DNA of 64,000 bases from Paratractidigestivibacter sp003150175. Its GTDB lineage: Bacteria; Actinomycetota; Coriobacteriia; Coriobacteriales; Atopobiaceae. The translations under genes and the position numbers were made by a program. The notes beneath the pieces are model-generated. The model was not told where the DNA came from, did no database searches, and saw only the letters and a program-made list of their open reading frames with translations. The stretch is from NCBI RefSeq assembly GCF_964283195.1, contig NZ_CAXYLH010000010.1. One strand, 5' to 3'. Shown here piece by piece: positions 27,518 to 36,079 of this stretch; the stretch's first letter is position 1; each line of letters begins with the position of its first letter.

Positions 27518-28708
27518 TCAGCGGAGGTAGGCGTTCATGAACTCGATGCAGTCGCCGACGACGGCGTAGTTGGCGGCAGAGAGGATCGGGGCGTCGGGGT
27601 CCTCGTTGACAGCGACGACGCACTCGGCACCGCCGATGCCCGCGAGGTGCTGGATCGCGCCGGAGACGCCCAAGCTCACGAGCAGCTTCGGCGCCACGGA
27701 TACGCCCGTCTGCCCGACCTGGTGGCGGTACTCGAGCCAGCCGGCCTCGACCACGGGGCGCGTGCAGCCGATCTCGGCGCCGATGGCCTCGGCGAAGCGG
27801 CGCACGAGCTTGAGATTCTTCTTTCCGCCGATGCCGCGGCCGACGACGACCAGGCGCTCGGCGTCGCGGATCGAGGGCTCGTCGGAGGGCTTCGCGTGCT
27901 CGACCACCCGCACGCGCGGGCGCGCGTCGGCTGCGAGCGCGACCTCCTCGACCTCGCCCGTCCGCATGGCATCGGGCTCCGGGGCCTTGAAGACGCCCGG
28001 GCGCACCGTCGCCATCTGCGGCCGGTGAGAAGGGCACATGATCGTGGCCATCAGGTTGCCGCCGAAGGCGGGGCGCGTCTGGTGCAGGAGCCCGGTCTGC
28101 TCGTCCATGGCGAGCACGGTGCAGTCGGCGGTGAGGCCCGTCTGCAGGCGGACCGCCACGCCCGGCGCGAGCTCGCGGCCGAAGTTCGTGGCGCCGTAGA
28201 GGATGATCTCGGGCTTGCGCCCGCGCGCGAGGTCGCAGATCAGGCGCGCGTAGCACTCGGAGTCGTTCTCGGCCAGGCGATCGTCGCGGCAGGCGAGCAC
28301 GCGGTCGGCGCCCGCGGCGATGAGCTGGGCGGCGTTGCCCGCAGGCGGGTCCGCGCCCTCCCCCAGCACCGCGACGACCTCGCAGCCGCGCACGGCCGCC
28401 AGCTCGCGCGCACGGCCCAGGAGCTCGAAAGCCACCGGGACAAGCTCGCCCGCGCGGTCTGTCTGGCAGAAGACCCAGATGCCGTGGAAAGAAGCCAGGT
28501 CCGCCGCACCCGCCGCCTCGCCGCGGTCGATGCGGATCGCGCCCACGGGGCACGCGTCCACGCACGCGCCGCAGTACACGCAGTCGCCCGTGGCGACGGC
28601 GCGGCGGTCGCGCTTCTCGCCCTCGATGCGCACGCCGCCATTGGCACAAGCCTTGGCACAACGACCGCAGCCTATGCACTTCTGGGCGTCGATGAGAAGT
28701 CCAGCCAT
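27518..28708 (-). CDS. etfA: Electron transfer flavoprotein alpha subunit with N-terminal ferredoxin domain
   Basis: 396 residues. Residues 1-60 carry two 4Fe-4S motifs (CIGCGRCAKAC and CVYCGACVDACPVGAI). The EtfA N-terminal domain follows, then the FAD-binding C-terminus with VVVGRGIGGKKNLKL, VSLGVSGAIQHLAGI and VAVNEDPDAPI. Ferredoxin-fused EtfA is known from electron-bifurcating/confurcating complexes such as LctC of Acetobacterium woodii and CarE. Its ATG overlaps the etfB stop (TAATG). Last gene of the dehydrogenase-etfB-etfA operon. Confidence 0.93.
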   Translation of the reverse strand: MAGLLIDAQKCIGCGRCAKACANGGVRIEGEKRDRRAVATGDCVYCGACVDACPVGAIRIDRGEAAGAADLASFHGIWVFCQTDRAGELVPVAFELLGRARELAAVRGCEVVAVLGEGADPPAGNAAQLIAAGADRVLACRDDRLAENDSECYARLICDLARGRKPEIILYGATNFGRELAPGVAVRLQTGLTADCTVLAMDEQTGLLHQTRPAFGGNLMATIMCPSHRPQMATVRPGVFKAPEPDAMRTGEVEEVALAADARPRVRVVEHAKPSDEPSIRDAERLVVVGRGIGGKKNLKLVRRFAEAIGAEIGCTRPVVEAGWLEYRHQVGQTGVSVAPKLLVSLGVSGAIQHLAGIGGAECVVAVNEDPDAPILSAANYAVVGDCIEFMNAYLR

Positions 28709-29562
28709 TATTCCATCCCCTCCAGGAGCTCGGCGAACGCCGCCGCCTGCTCGGCCGCGGCCCCCTCGATGCGCACGCTCTGCTGGCTGCGCTCGGGCAC
28801 GAACGATCGGACAACCTGCGTCGGCGAGCCCACAAGGCCGCAGCGCGACGGGTCCGCGCCCGCCGCCTCGGCGCCGAGAACCTCGATGCGCGCCGCCTCG
28901 CCCGCGCGCACGCCCGTGATGGACGGCATGCGCAGGTCCGCGGCGTCCTTGGACACGGTGATCACGCACGGCAGCTCGACCCGCACCAGCTCAGAGCCCT
29001 CATCGGAGTCGCGGCGCAGCGTGAGCTCGCCACCCTCGAGCCCCACGACCTCGCTCACGCCCGCGACGCACGGGACGCCGAAGGCGCCGGCGAGCTCGGG
29101 GCCGATCTGAGCGGTGTCGCCGTCGACGGCCATCTTCCCGCAGACGATGAGGTCGGGCTGCTCGCCCAGGGCGCGGATTCCGCAGGTCAGGACATACGCC
29201 GTGGCCAGTGTGTCGGCGCCGGCGAAGGCGCGGTCGGACAGCAAGAGGCCCGCGTCGGCGCCCCTGGCCACGCAGTCGCGCAGCAGGCGCTCGGTCGCGG
29301 GGATTCCCATAGAGACGCAGGTCACGCGGGTCTTCTTGCCGGCGACGGGCTCGGCGGCGGAGCCCGCGGCCGCGACCCCCGCCCGCTCGTCCTTGATCCG
29401 CAGCGCGACCTCGAGCGCACTCGCGTCGAACGGGTTCACGACGGCCTGCTTGCCGTCGCGCACGATGGTGTTCGTCTTCGGGTCCATCTTGACCTCGGTG
29501 GTGGAGGGCACGGCCTTCACGCACACGACGATGCCCAGGGCATCGCGCTTCTCTTCCGCCAT
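28708..29562 (-). CDS. etfB: Electron transfer flavoprotein beta subunit
   Basis: 284 residues with N-terminal IVVCVKAVPSTTEVKMDP, NPFDASALEVALRIKD and DLIVCGKMAVDGDTAQIGPELA, the nucleotide-binding blocks of EtfB. In confurcating complexes this subunit binds the bifurcating FAD and NAD+. ATG 29562 follows the dehydrogenase stop by one base, with GGGGGCGAG overlapping that stop. Gene order here is dehydrogenase, etfB, etfA. Confidence 0.93.
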   Translation of the reverse strand: MAEEKRDALGIVVCVKAVPSTTEVKMDPKTNTIVRDGKQAVVNPFDASALEVALRIKDERAGVAAAGSAAEPVAGKKTRVTCVSMGIPATERLLRDCVARGADAGLLLSDRAFAGADTLATAYVLTCGIRALGEQPDLIVCGKMAVDGDTAQIGPELAGAFGVPCVAGVSEVVGLEGGELTLRRDSDEGSELVRVELPCVITVSKDAADLRMPSITGVRAGEAARIEVLGAEAAGADPSRCGLVGSPTQVVRSFVPERSQQSVRIEGAAAEQAAAFAELLEGME

Positions 29563-29563
29563 G

Positions 29564-31186
29564 CTACTCGCCCCCTTTCTGCGCACGGCCGCGCGCGACG
29601 TCGGCCATCGCAGCCTCGAGCACGTCCTCGCCAAAGAGGTTGCCGCGCCCGAGCTGGCCCTTGGGGTCGAGCTCGGCCTTCAGGCGCGCGGACTCCGCAA
29701 TGTGATCGGGCCCGTACATCGTCGCCAGGAAGCCGGCCTTGATCTTTCCCACGCCGTGCTCGGCGCTGACGGCGCCACCCATGCGCGTGGCCTCGGCGGC
29801 CCACCCGGCAAAGAGCTCGCCGCCCGCGCGGAAGTCCGCCGCGTCGCGCGGCAGGACGTTGACGTGGATGTGGTTGTTGCCGATGTGCCCCCACGCCGCC
29901 GACTCGAGCCCCGCCTCGGCGAGCGTGCGCCGGTACAGGGCAAAGACGTCGTGCAGGCGCTCGTCGGGTACGGACATGTCGCTGCCGAGCTTGGTGATGG
30001 TCGGGTCCGTGCGCCGGCGCTGATCGATGAGCATGTTCACGCTCTCGGGCACCGCGTGGCGGAAGAAGATCAGCCGCTCGCGGTCGACCTCGGTGCGCGC
30101 GACCCACGTGGAGGACTCGTCGCCGCCGGCCTCCGTGAGCACGTCGCCGAGGCGGTAAAGCTGCTCGGTCGCCTGCTCCTCGGACTCGCAGTCGAGCTCG
30201 ACGTACACGCAGACCGCGGCGTCGTCAGCGAGCTTGGGCAGGGCCGAGAAGGCCGTGGACTGCTCGCGCTGCCGGCGCAGGATGTCGAGCGCGCCCGCGT
30301 CGAAGAACTCGATGGCCGCCGCGCACGCAAGCGCGGGGCGGGCCTTCTCGGTGAAGTCGAGCGCAGCCTCCTCGGTCGCAAAGAAGCAGCTCACGCCCCA
30401 CACGACGGCGGGCGCGGGCATGAGGGCGACCTCGATCCGCGTGATCACCCCGAGCGTACCGCACGCGCCGATAAAGAGGTCGATCGCGTCCATCCCGTCG
30501 GCGGCATAGTAGCCGGAGGCGTTCTTGGTCCGCGGCATTTGATAGGTGGGCAGGTCAAGCTTGAGCTCGCGGTCCGACTCGGTGACCAGGCGCAGGGTCC
30601 GGCCGTCGGCGAAGCGCTCTCCGCGGCGCAGGACCAGCAGGTCACCGTCGGCCAGCGCCACGTGGAGGGCCGTGACGTGCGGGCGCGCGGGGCCGTACTT
30701 GTAGCTGCGGGCGCCGGAGGCGTTGCAGGCGACGATGCCGCCCATGCAGGCCGAGGCCTCCGTCGGGTCCGTGGGGAAGAACTGCTCCGGCGCGGACTCG
30801 AATGCCGCGAGCGACGCGAGCGACGCGTCGTCCCAGCCGTCGTGGGCGAGGCTCTTCGAGGCTAGGTTCTTGCGCAGCTCGGAGAGCACGACGCCCGGCT
30901 CCATGCTGAGGTAGAACGTGCCGTCGTCTCCCTGGCGCATGCCGAGGTAGCGGTTCATGCGCCCGAGGCTCATCACGTGCCCGCCGTGCGGGACCGCGCC
31001 CGCCGCGAGGCCGGTGCGCGCGCCCTGGACGGTCACGGGCACGCCGTCGGCGTGGAACTCGGCGAGCACGTCGCGGACTTCTTGCTCGCTCGCCGGGAAG
31101 CTGATGGAGTCCGCCTCGCCGCAGGTGCGCGACTCGTCGCGGCGGTACTCCTCGTATTCATCGGAAAAAGGCCTGATCTGGGCCAT
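29564..31186 (-). CDS. FAD-linked 2-hydroxyacid (lactate) dehydrogenase, GlcD/LctD-like
   Basis: 540 residues. FAD-binding PP-loop VTVQGARTGLAAGAVPHGGHV, TDPTEASACMGGIVACNASGA, and a C-terminal FAD-oxidase domain with GHIGNNHIHVNVLP and SAEHGVGKIKAGF. GlcD/D-lactate dehydrogenase family. With the adjacent ferredoxin-EtfA and EtfB it matches LctBCD-type complexes that oxidise lactate with NAD+ by coupling to reduced ferredoxin. Start chosen at MAQIRPF; in-frame extensions to 31312 lack a good site. The actual hydroxyacid could differ from lactate. Confidence 0.88.
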   Translation of the reverse strand: MAQIRPFSDEYEEYRRDESRTCGEADSISFPASEQEVRDVLAEFHADGVPVTVQGARTGLAAGAVPHGGHVMSLGRMNRYLGMRQGDDGTFYLSMEPGVVLSELRKNLASKSLAHDGWDDASLASLAAFESAPEQFFPTDPTEASACMGGIVACNASGARSYKYGPARPHVTALHVALADGDLLVLRRGERFADGRTLRLVTESDRELKLDLPTYQMPRTKNASGYYAADGMDAIDLFIGACGTLGVITRIEVALMPAPAVVWGVSCFFATEEAALDFTEKARPALACAAAIEFFDAGALDILRRQREQSTAFSALPKLADDAAVCVYVELDCESEEQATEQLYRLGDVLTEAGGDESSTWVARTEVDRERLIFFRHAVPESVNMLIDQRRRTDPTITKLGSDMSVPDERLHDVFALYRRTLAEAGLESAAWGHIGNNHIHVNVLPRDAADFRAGGELFAGWAAEATRMGGAVSAEHGVGKIKAGFLATMYGPDHIAESARLKAELDPKGQLGRGNLFGEDVLEAAMADVARGRAQKGGE

Positions 31187-31339
31187 GGGCCCTCCCCTCT
31201 CGCAGGCGTATTTGCTCGACATGCTAACGCGACCGCCGCCCCGCCGCGCCGCCGCGGGGCGCTCCGCAACGCAAACGCAACGCCGGGAGAGAAACGCGTT
31301 GTCGTCGCCCACCCCTGCTTACCTGCATCGATGACCTGC

Positions 31340-31471
31340 CTGCAACATTATTCGCAACTTTAGAGAGGTTCTCTGCGACATTAATGCACGCTATTCAGCC
31401 TCTCCCTGCGGCATAAATTCACGCATTCCGAGCCTGCCCTGCAACATTATTCCGCGCCCCCCGCCCCCTCC
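31340..31471. repeat. Four direct repeats with exact 33-bp period
   Basis: Cores CTGCAACATTATTCGCA (31340), CTGCGACATTAATGCACGC (31373), CTGCGGCATAAATTCACGC (31406) and CTGCAACATTATTCCGCGC (31439) start exactly 33 bp apart; the second half of each unit varies. They lie in the 408-bp divergent region between the Etf operon and the amidohydrolase operon and probably form a regulatory array. The rest of the region shows no gene. Confidence 0.8.
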
Positions 31472-31594
31472 CCGCGGCCCGACCGCCCGCACCCGCAAAC
31501 GCGCCGAACGCCAGTTATCACCGTATGGAAACGGGCAGGACACACTACTTTGCCATGCTAAAGCAACACGTGTACCCCGCGAGAAAGAGGCGCC

Positions 31595-32773
31595 ATGGAC
31601 TACTACCAGCGAGCTTGCGAGCTCAAGGAAGACACGATCGCCAACCGCCGTCACATCCACACGAACGCCGAGGTGGGCCTCGAGACCCCGAAGACCCGCG
31701 CGTTCGTCAAGGAGAAGCTCCGCGAGTACGGCCTCGAGCCGCGCGACTGCGGCCACGGCGTCGTCGCCACCCTGGGCTCCGGCTCCCCCGTCATCCTCCT
31801 GCGCGCCGACATGGACGCCCTCCCCATGCCCGAGGAGAGCGGCGAGCCCTTCGCCTGCCCGGACGGCGAGCACGCCCACGCCTGCGGCCACGACTTCCAT
31901 GCCGCCATGCTCCTCACCGCTGCGCGCATGCTCAAGGAGACCGAGGGCGACCTCAAGGGCACGGTCAAGCTCATGTTCCAGCCCGCCGAGGAGACCTTCG
32001 AGGGCGCCAAGGACATGATCGCCGCCGGCGTCCTCGAGGACCCCAAACCCGACGTCGCGCTCGCCTACCACGTCGCCCCCGGCCAGATGCCGGTGGGCAT
32101 CTTTATGTACAACGACAAGAACACGATGATGTACTCGGTCGACGGCTTCCGCATCGAGGTCAAGGGCAAGGGCTCCCACGGCGCCTACCCGCAGCGCTCC
32201 ATCGACCCCATCAACGCCGCCGTCCACATCTATCTCGCGCTCGAGGCCATCATGGCCCGCGAGGTCGACCCGACCGCCGCGGCCGTGATGACAGTCGGCA
32301 AGTTCGACGCCGGCACCGCCGCCAACATCATCCCCGACACCGCCGTGCTCGAGGGCACCATCCGCGCGAACGACAAAGACGCGCGCGAGCTCATGGTCCG
32401 CCGCATGAGGGAGGTCGCCGAGGCCACCGCCGCCGCGTACGGCGCGACGGCCGAGGTCACCCCGCTCTCCGATGTGCCGCCCCTCGTGTGCGACCCCGAG
32501 CTCACCCGCGAGTTCGTCGGTTACATGAACGAGACGGGCATCCCCGGCCTCACCCCCTACCCCGGCATCCAGGCCTCGGCCTCCGAGGACTTCGCCACCA
32601 TCGCCGAGCAGGTCCCCTCGACCTTCATGTACCTCTCGGCGGGCTACACCGACGAGCGCGGCCGGTACAGCGCGCACAACCCGAAGGTCCGCTTCAACGA
32701 GGACGTCTGCGGCATCGGGCCCGCGTGCCTGGCGCACTGCACCGTGCGCTGGCTCGAGGAGCACCAGGCGTAG
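31595..32773 (+). CDS. M20 family amidohydrolase (N-acyl amino acid/peptide hydrolase type)
   Basis: 392 residues. Metal ligands in LRADMDALPM and HACGHDFHAAML, general base in MFQPAEETFEGA, and the lid-domain motif GKGSHGAYPQRSIDPINAA, as in the hippurate hydrolase/AmhX/YxeP group of peptidase M20D. Cytoplasmic, with no signal peptide. ATG 31595 follows GAGAAAGAGG. First gene of an operon with an MFS permease and a D-2-hydroxyacid dehydrogenase. Probably releases an amino acid from an acylated or conjugated form; substrate unknown. Confidence 0.9.
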   Translation: MDYYQRACELKEDTIANRRHIHTNAEVGLETPKTRAFVKEKLREYGLEPRDCGHGVVATLGSGSPVILLRADMDALPMPEESGEPFACPDGEHAHACGHDFHAAMLLTAARMLKETEGDLKGTVKLMFQPAEETFEGAKDMIAAGVLEDPKPDVALAYHVAPGQMPVGIFMYNDKNTMMYSVDGFRIEVKGKGSHGAYPQRSIDPINAAVHIYLALEAIMAREVDPTAAAVMTVGKFDAGTAANIIPDTAVLEGTIRANDKDARELMVRRMREVAEATAAAYGATAEVTPLSDVPPLVCDPELTREFVGYMNETGIPGLTPYPGIQASASEDFATIAEQVPSTFMYLSAGYTDERGRYSAHNPKVRFNEDVCGIGPACLAHCTVRWLEEHQA

Positions 32774-32856
32774 GCCCTTCTTTCCGGCGGGCAAAAAGCC
32801 CACGCGCCCCCGGCACTCCCCAACCCCCGCTTCTCCGCAACAGAGAGGACCCCTGA

Positions 32857-34284
32857 ATGGCCGAGCAAGCCCAGCAACCCCAGGTGGCGGTGCCGCTGCC
32901 TCCCGCAAAGAAGCGGGCCGTCGAGATCGGCTGCGTCTGCATGATGCTGTCCGTCGCAATGTACGGCCTCGTCTTCGCCACCCTCACCTCACCCATCCTC
33001 GAGAGCGTCGACGCCATGGGCTACGTGAGCCTCTTCACCATCTTCGCCAGCCTCGGCGTCTGCATCATGACGCCCATCGGCGGCAAGCTCGGCGACCTCG
33101 TCGGGCGCCGCAACATCGTCGTGGTCCCCGGCATCGTCTGCCTCGTGTGCGGCATCGCGTTCGCGTTCGTCCGCTCGCTCGTGCCGCTCATGGTCTTGCG
33201 CCTGCTCATCGGCTTCGCGCAAGGCGCCTTCACGGCTGCGCCCTACATCATCATGGGCCTCATCAACGAGCGCAAGGACGTGCCCAAGGCAATGGGCCTG
33301 CTGGCCACCGCGATCGCGGTCGGCGGCTTCGGCGGCTCCATCATCGCCGGCGCCCTCACCGATGCAGGGCACCTCACCGCCGCCATCCTCATGCCCGGCA
33401 TCCCGCTGACAGCGGGCATCCTGCTCATCGGCCTGAACCTGCCCAACATGAAGCGCCCCGGCAAGGTCCAAATCGACGTCGCCGGCATCGTCGCGCTCGT
33501 TGTCACGCTCACGTGCATCATGCTGGCCCTCAACTTCGGCTCCGCGATCGGCTGGGCGAGCCCCGCCATCCTCGCCGGCCTCGTCGTGGGCATCGCCGCG
33601 CTCTTTGTGCTGGTCAAGATCGAGAAGGGCGCGCCCGAGCCGCTCATCCCGCTGCGCCTCTTCAAGAACTCCGAGTACACGGTCCTGCTGATCGTCGGCT
33701 TCATCTGCTACTTCTACATGACCGCGATGAACACCTACGCCTCGGTCGGCGCGCTCAACGTCATGGGCACCACGAAGACCGTCGCCGGCTCGCTGCAGTT
33801 CCCCCGCACCATCCTCACCATGATCCTGCCCACCGCGATCGGCGCCTGGGTCGGAAAGAAGTCCGGCAACGCCTGGAAGGCCATGGCCATCGCGACGCTG
33901 CTCGTGGCCGGCTCGATGTTCGCGCTCGGCTTCACGACGGCCGGCACGCCCGTGCTCGTCTACTTCGTCGCGATCACCGTCACCGGCGTCGCTGAGAGCT
34001 TCCGCGCCGTCTCTATCACCCCGAGCGCGCAGGCGACGCTTCCGCCGGCCGACATGGGCGTCGGAACCTCGCTCGTCAACTTCGTGAACTCGCTGGCCAA
34101 CACCGTCGCCGCCACGATCTTCGGCGTGGCGTACAACCTGAACACCGCCGCCGACCCGACGGACCCCGCACTCATCCAGAACGGCGTCAACGCCGTGTTC
34201 TTCATCGCCGCGATCGTCACCCTGGTCGGCTTCGCGCTGGTCATCTTCGTTATCCGCCCAAAGATGGAGGCAAAGGGGGCCTAG
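32857..34284 (+). CDS. MFS transporter, DHA2-like (14 TM)
   Basis: 475 residues with about fourteen hydrophobic segments. The MFS motif A reads GGKLGDLVGRRNIV and the central PRTILTMILP region is typical of drug:H+ antiporter-2 relatives. ATG 32857 follows AGAGAGG. Its position between an amidohydrolase and a hydroxyacid dehydrogenase makes a metabolite permease or exporter as likely as a drug pump. Confidence 0.88.
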   Translation: MAEQAQQPQVAVPLPPAKKRAVEIGCVCMMLSVAMYGLVFATLTSPILESVDAMGYVSLFTIFASLGVCIMTPIGGKLGDLVGRRNIVVVPGIVCLVCGIAFAFVRSLVPLMVLRLLIGFAQGAFTAAPYIIMGLINERKDVPKAMGLLATAIAVGGFGGSIIAGALTDAGHLTAAILMPGIPLTAGILLIGLNLPNMKRPGKVQIDVAGIVALVVTLTCIMLALNFGSAIGWASPAILAGLVVGIAALFVLVKIEKGAPEPLIPLRLFKNSEYTVLLIVGFICYFYMTAMNTYASVGALNVMGTTKTVAGSLQFPRTILTMILPTAIGAWVGKKSGNAWKAMAIATLLVAGSMFALGFTTAGTPVLVYFVAITVTGVAESFRAVSITPSAQATLPPADMGVGTSLVNFVNSLANTVAATIFGVAYNLNTAADPTDPALIQNGVNAVFFIAAIVTLVGFALVIFVIRPKMEAKGA

Positions 34285-34351
34285 CGGCGGCCGTACTTCT
34301 TTCCAGCCAAAGGGCTACGATGGGGAGCGCCACGACGAAAGGAAGCATCAC

Positions 34352-35335
34352 ATGAAGCTGTTCGCATTCTCCCTGCGCGAGTACGACGAGCTGCCCGCGC
34401 TGCAGAAGGTCGCCGACGAGCGCGGCTTCAAGTTCGGCTGGACCCCCGAGTACCCCACGATGGAAAACGCCGAGCTCGCGCGCGGCTACGACGCGCTCAC
34501 CATCATCACCAACCCGATGACGCCCGAGCTGCTGTCGCGCTACGCCGAGCTGGGCATCCGCGGCATCGCCACGCGCTCCATCGGCTACGACCACATCGAC
34601 CTCGAGGCCGCGCGCCGGCTCGGCATCCGCATCGGGCACGCCGCCTACCCGCCCGCGGGCGTCGCCGATTACGCCGTGATGCTCATGCTCATGGCGCTGC
34701 GCAAGGTCAAGCTCGTGGACTCCGCCGCGCGCTACCAGGACTTCGGCCTGCGCGGCAAGATCGGCCGCTCGCTGAACACCTGCACCGTGGGCGTGGTGGG
34801 CACGGGCGCCATCGGCGAGGCCGTCTGCCAGCGGCTTTCCGGCTTCGGCTGCAAGATCATCGCGACCGACCCCTACCCCAAGGACCGTCTGCGCGGAAGC
34901 GTAGAGTACGTCTCGCTCGACGAGCTGCTCGAGCGCGCCGACGTGATCACGCTCCATGCGCCCGGCCTGCCGCAGAACGACCACATGATCGGCGCCGAGC
35001 AGTTTGCGCGCATGAAGAAGGGCGTCGTCATCGTCAACGCCGCGCGCGGGGTCCTCATCGACACCGCCGCGCTCATCGACGCGCTCGAGTCCGGCAAGGT
35101 GGGCGCTGCCGCGCTGGACACCATCGAGAACGAGACGAACCTCTACTACCTCGACCGTTCCCGCGACGTGCTGCCCAACCGCGACCGCTCCGTCCTCATG
35201 GGCTACCCCAACGTCGTCGTGACGCCGCACATGGCGTTCTACACCGAGGAGGACGTCGAGCACATGGTGAGCAGCAACGTCGAGGCGCTCCTCGCCTTCG
35301 ACGCCGGCGCCCCCACTCCCTTTGAGGTCAAGTAA
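34352..35335 (+). CDS. D-isomer specific 2-hydroxyacid dehydrogenase
   Basis: 327 residues. NAD-binding GVVGTGAIGEAV followed by an aspartate (ATDPYPK), substrate-binding RSIGYDHIDLEAA, catalytic Arg in NAARGVLIDTAAL, the Glu in ALDTIENE and the His in VVTPHMAFYT. Closest in pattern to D-lactate/D-2-hydroxyisocaproate dehydrogenases. Reduces a 2-oxoacid to the D-hydroxyacid with NADH. It sits opposite the FAD-linked hydroxyacid dehydrogenase operon, so the module could run a hydroxyacid/oxoacid couple in either direction. Confidence 0.92.
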   Translation: MKLFAFSLREYDELPALQKVADERGFKFGWTPEYPTMENAELARGYDALTIITNPMTPELLSRYAELGIRGIATRSIGYDHIDLEAARRLGIRIGHAAYPPAGVADYAVMLMLMALRKVKLVDSAARYQDFGLRGKIGRSLNTCTVGVVGTGAIGEAVCQRLSGFGCKIIATDPYPKDRLRGSVEYVSLDELLERADVITLHAPGLPQNDHMIGAEQFARMKKGVVIVNAARGVLIDTAALIDALESGKVGAAALDTIENETNLYYLDRSRDVLPNRDRSVLMGYPNVVVTPHMAFYTEEDVEHMVSSNVEALLAFDAGAPTPFEVK

Positions 35336-35356
35336 CCGACGCCGAGCGAGACCCAA

Positions 35357-35635
35357 CACCGGGTGACAGCCATCACTGGGTGACAGTCATTGCGTGCAGC
35401 TTCCTGGGACACCCATAAGTCGGTGACAGTCATTGGCTGCAGCTTTTTGGGACACCCTCGGCGGCCCTCCGTCCTAAGTCGCCATTCTCAGCGGGGCAGC
35501 CTTCTCTTTCGCACGGAAGAGAAGGCTACCCTGCTATAGAGCAGTCTTCTGTATAGGAGAAACCAAGAAAGAGAAGTCTGCTCTTCAGAAGAGAAGTCTT
35601 CTCTCCCGTGAGAAAGAGCGTGCTGCCTCGTCCCC
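35357..35635. repeat. Composite repeat, right copy (inverted)
   Basis: Same blocks as 27241-27517 in opposite orientation: two or three family B repeats (35363-35455), the GTCGCCATTCTCAGCGG block, the GGGGCAGCCTTCTCTTTCGC hairpin near 35497-35535 and the CTTCTCT-rich part. Sits between the convergent hydroxyacid dehydrogenase and TIGR04076 genes. Confidence 0.85.
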
Positions 35636-35664
35636 TCCCACCATCACCGAGCGACAGCGGGTCA

Positions 35665-35695
35665 CCCTCACTGGGTGACTGTCACCCAGTGAGGG
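35665..35695. repeat. Perfect 31-nt palindrome, family B core
   Basis: 15-bp perfect arms (CCCTCACTGGGTGAC) around one central T. It directly abuts the TAA stop of the minus-strand gene (35696-35698). The GACTGTC centre is shared with the family A palindromes. Confidence 0.85.
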
Positions 35696-36079
35696 TTAGT
35701 CGTCGGAGACGAGCTCAGCGAGAAAGACGTTCAGGGTGTCGACCTCCGGGCAGCAGAACTTCGCCGTGCCGGGGGCGTTGCCGGGGACCGTGCCGCCATA
35801 GCGCAGGATGTCGATGTAGGGGAAGCCGACGTGGCAGGCCATCGGGCACAGCCGTCCGCGGTCGCGGTCGAAGTCGAAGACGTCGCCAGGCTTGTGCTCG
35901 TGATGGCAGCGACACTCCCCCAGCTGGTCCACGCAGGTGATCCGGACCCACGGGCGCTTCCCGCGCGGCGCGCCCGCGGGTTTCTCGGTAGCTCGCGTAA
36001 CGGGCTTCTCGGCGCCTCGGGCGGCGCCGTCAGCCGCCCCGTTGCCTCCCGCTACGAGGCCCTCGTCCGCGCTACTCAC
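35696..36079 (-). CDS. TIGR04076 family protein
   Basis: 127 residues, probable GTG start overlapping the kinase stop. After a low-complexity N-terminal tail (about 40 residues), the conserved domain reads VRITCVDQLGECRCHHEHKPG, GRLCPMACHVGFPYIDILRYGG and ends FCCPEVDTLNVFLAEL. This cysteine-containing domain of unknown function (TIGR04076) is common in anaerobes. Coupled to the pyridoxal-type kinase gene; no function can be assigned. The first third is unlike the family and may not be translated. Confidence 0.75.
   Translation of the reverse strand: MSSADEGLVAGGNGAADGAARGAEKPVTRATEKPAGAPRGKRPWVRITCVDQLGECRCHHEHKPGDVFDFDRDRGRLCPMACHVGFPYIDILRYGGTVPGNAPGTAKFCCPEVDTLNVFLAELVSDD

Noticed and set aside
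27241..35635. Composite transposon with terminal inverted repeats
   Set aside because: The bounding elements are hairpin-rich non-coding repeats without transposase or target-site duplications, and homologous recombination is a simpler role.
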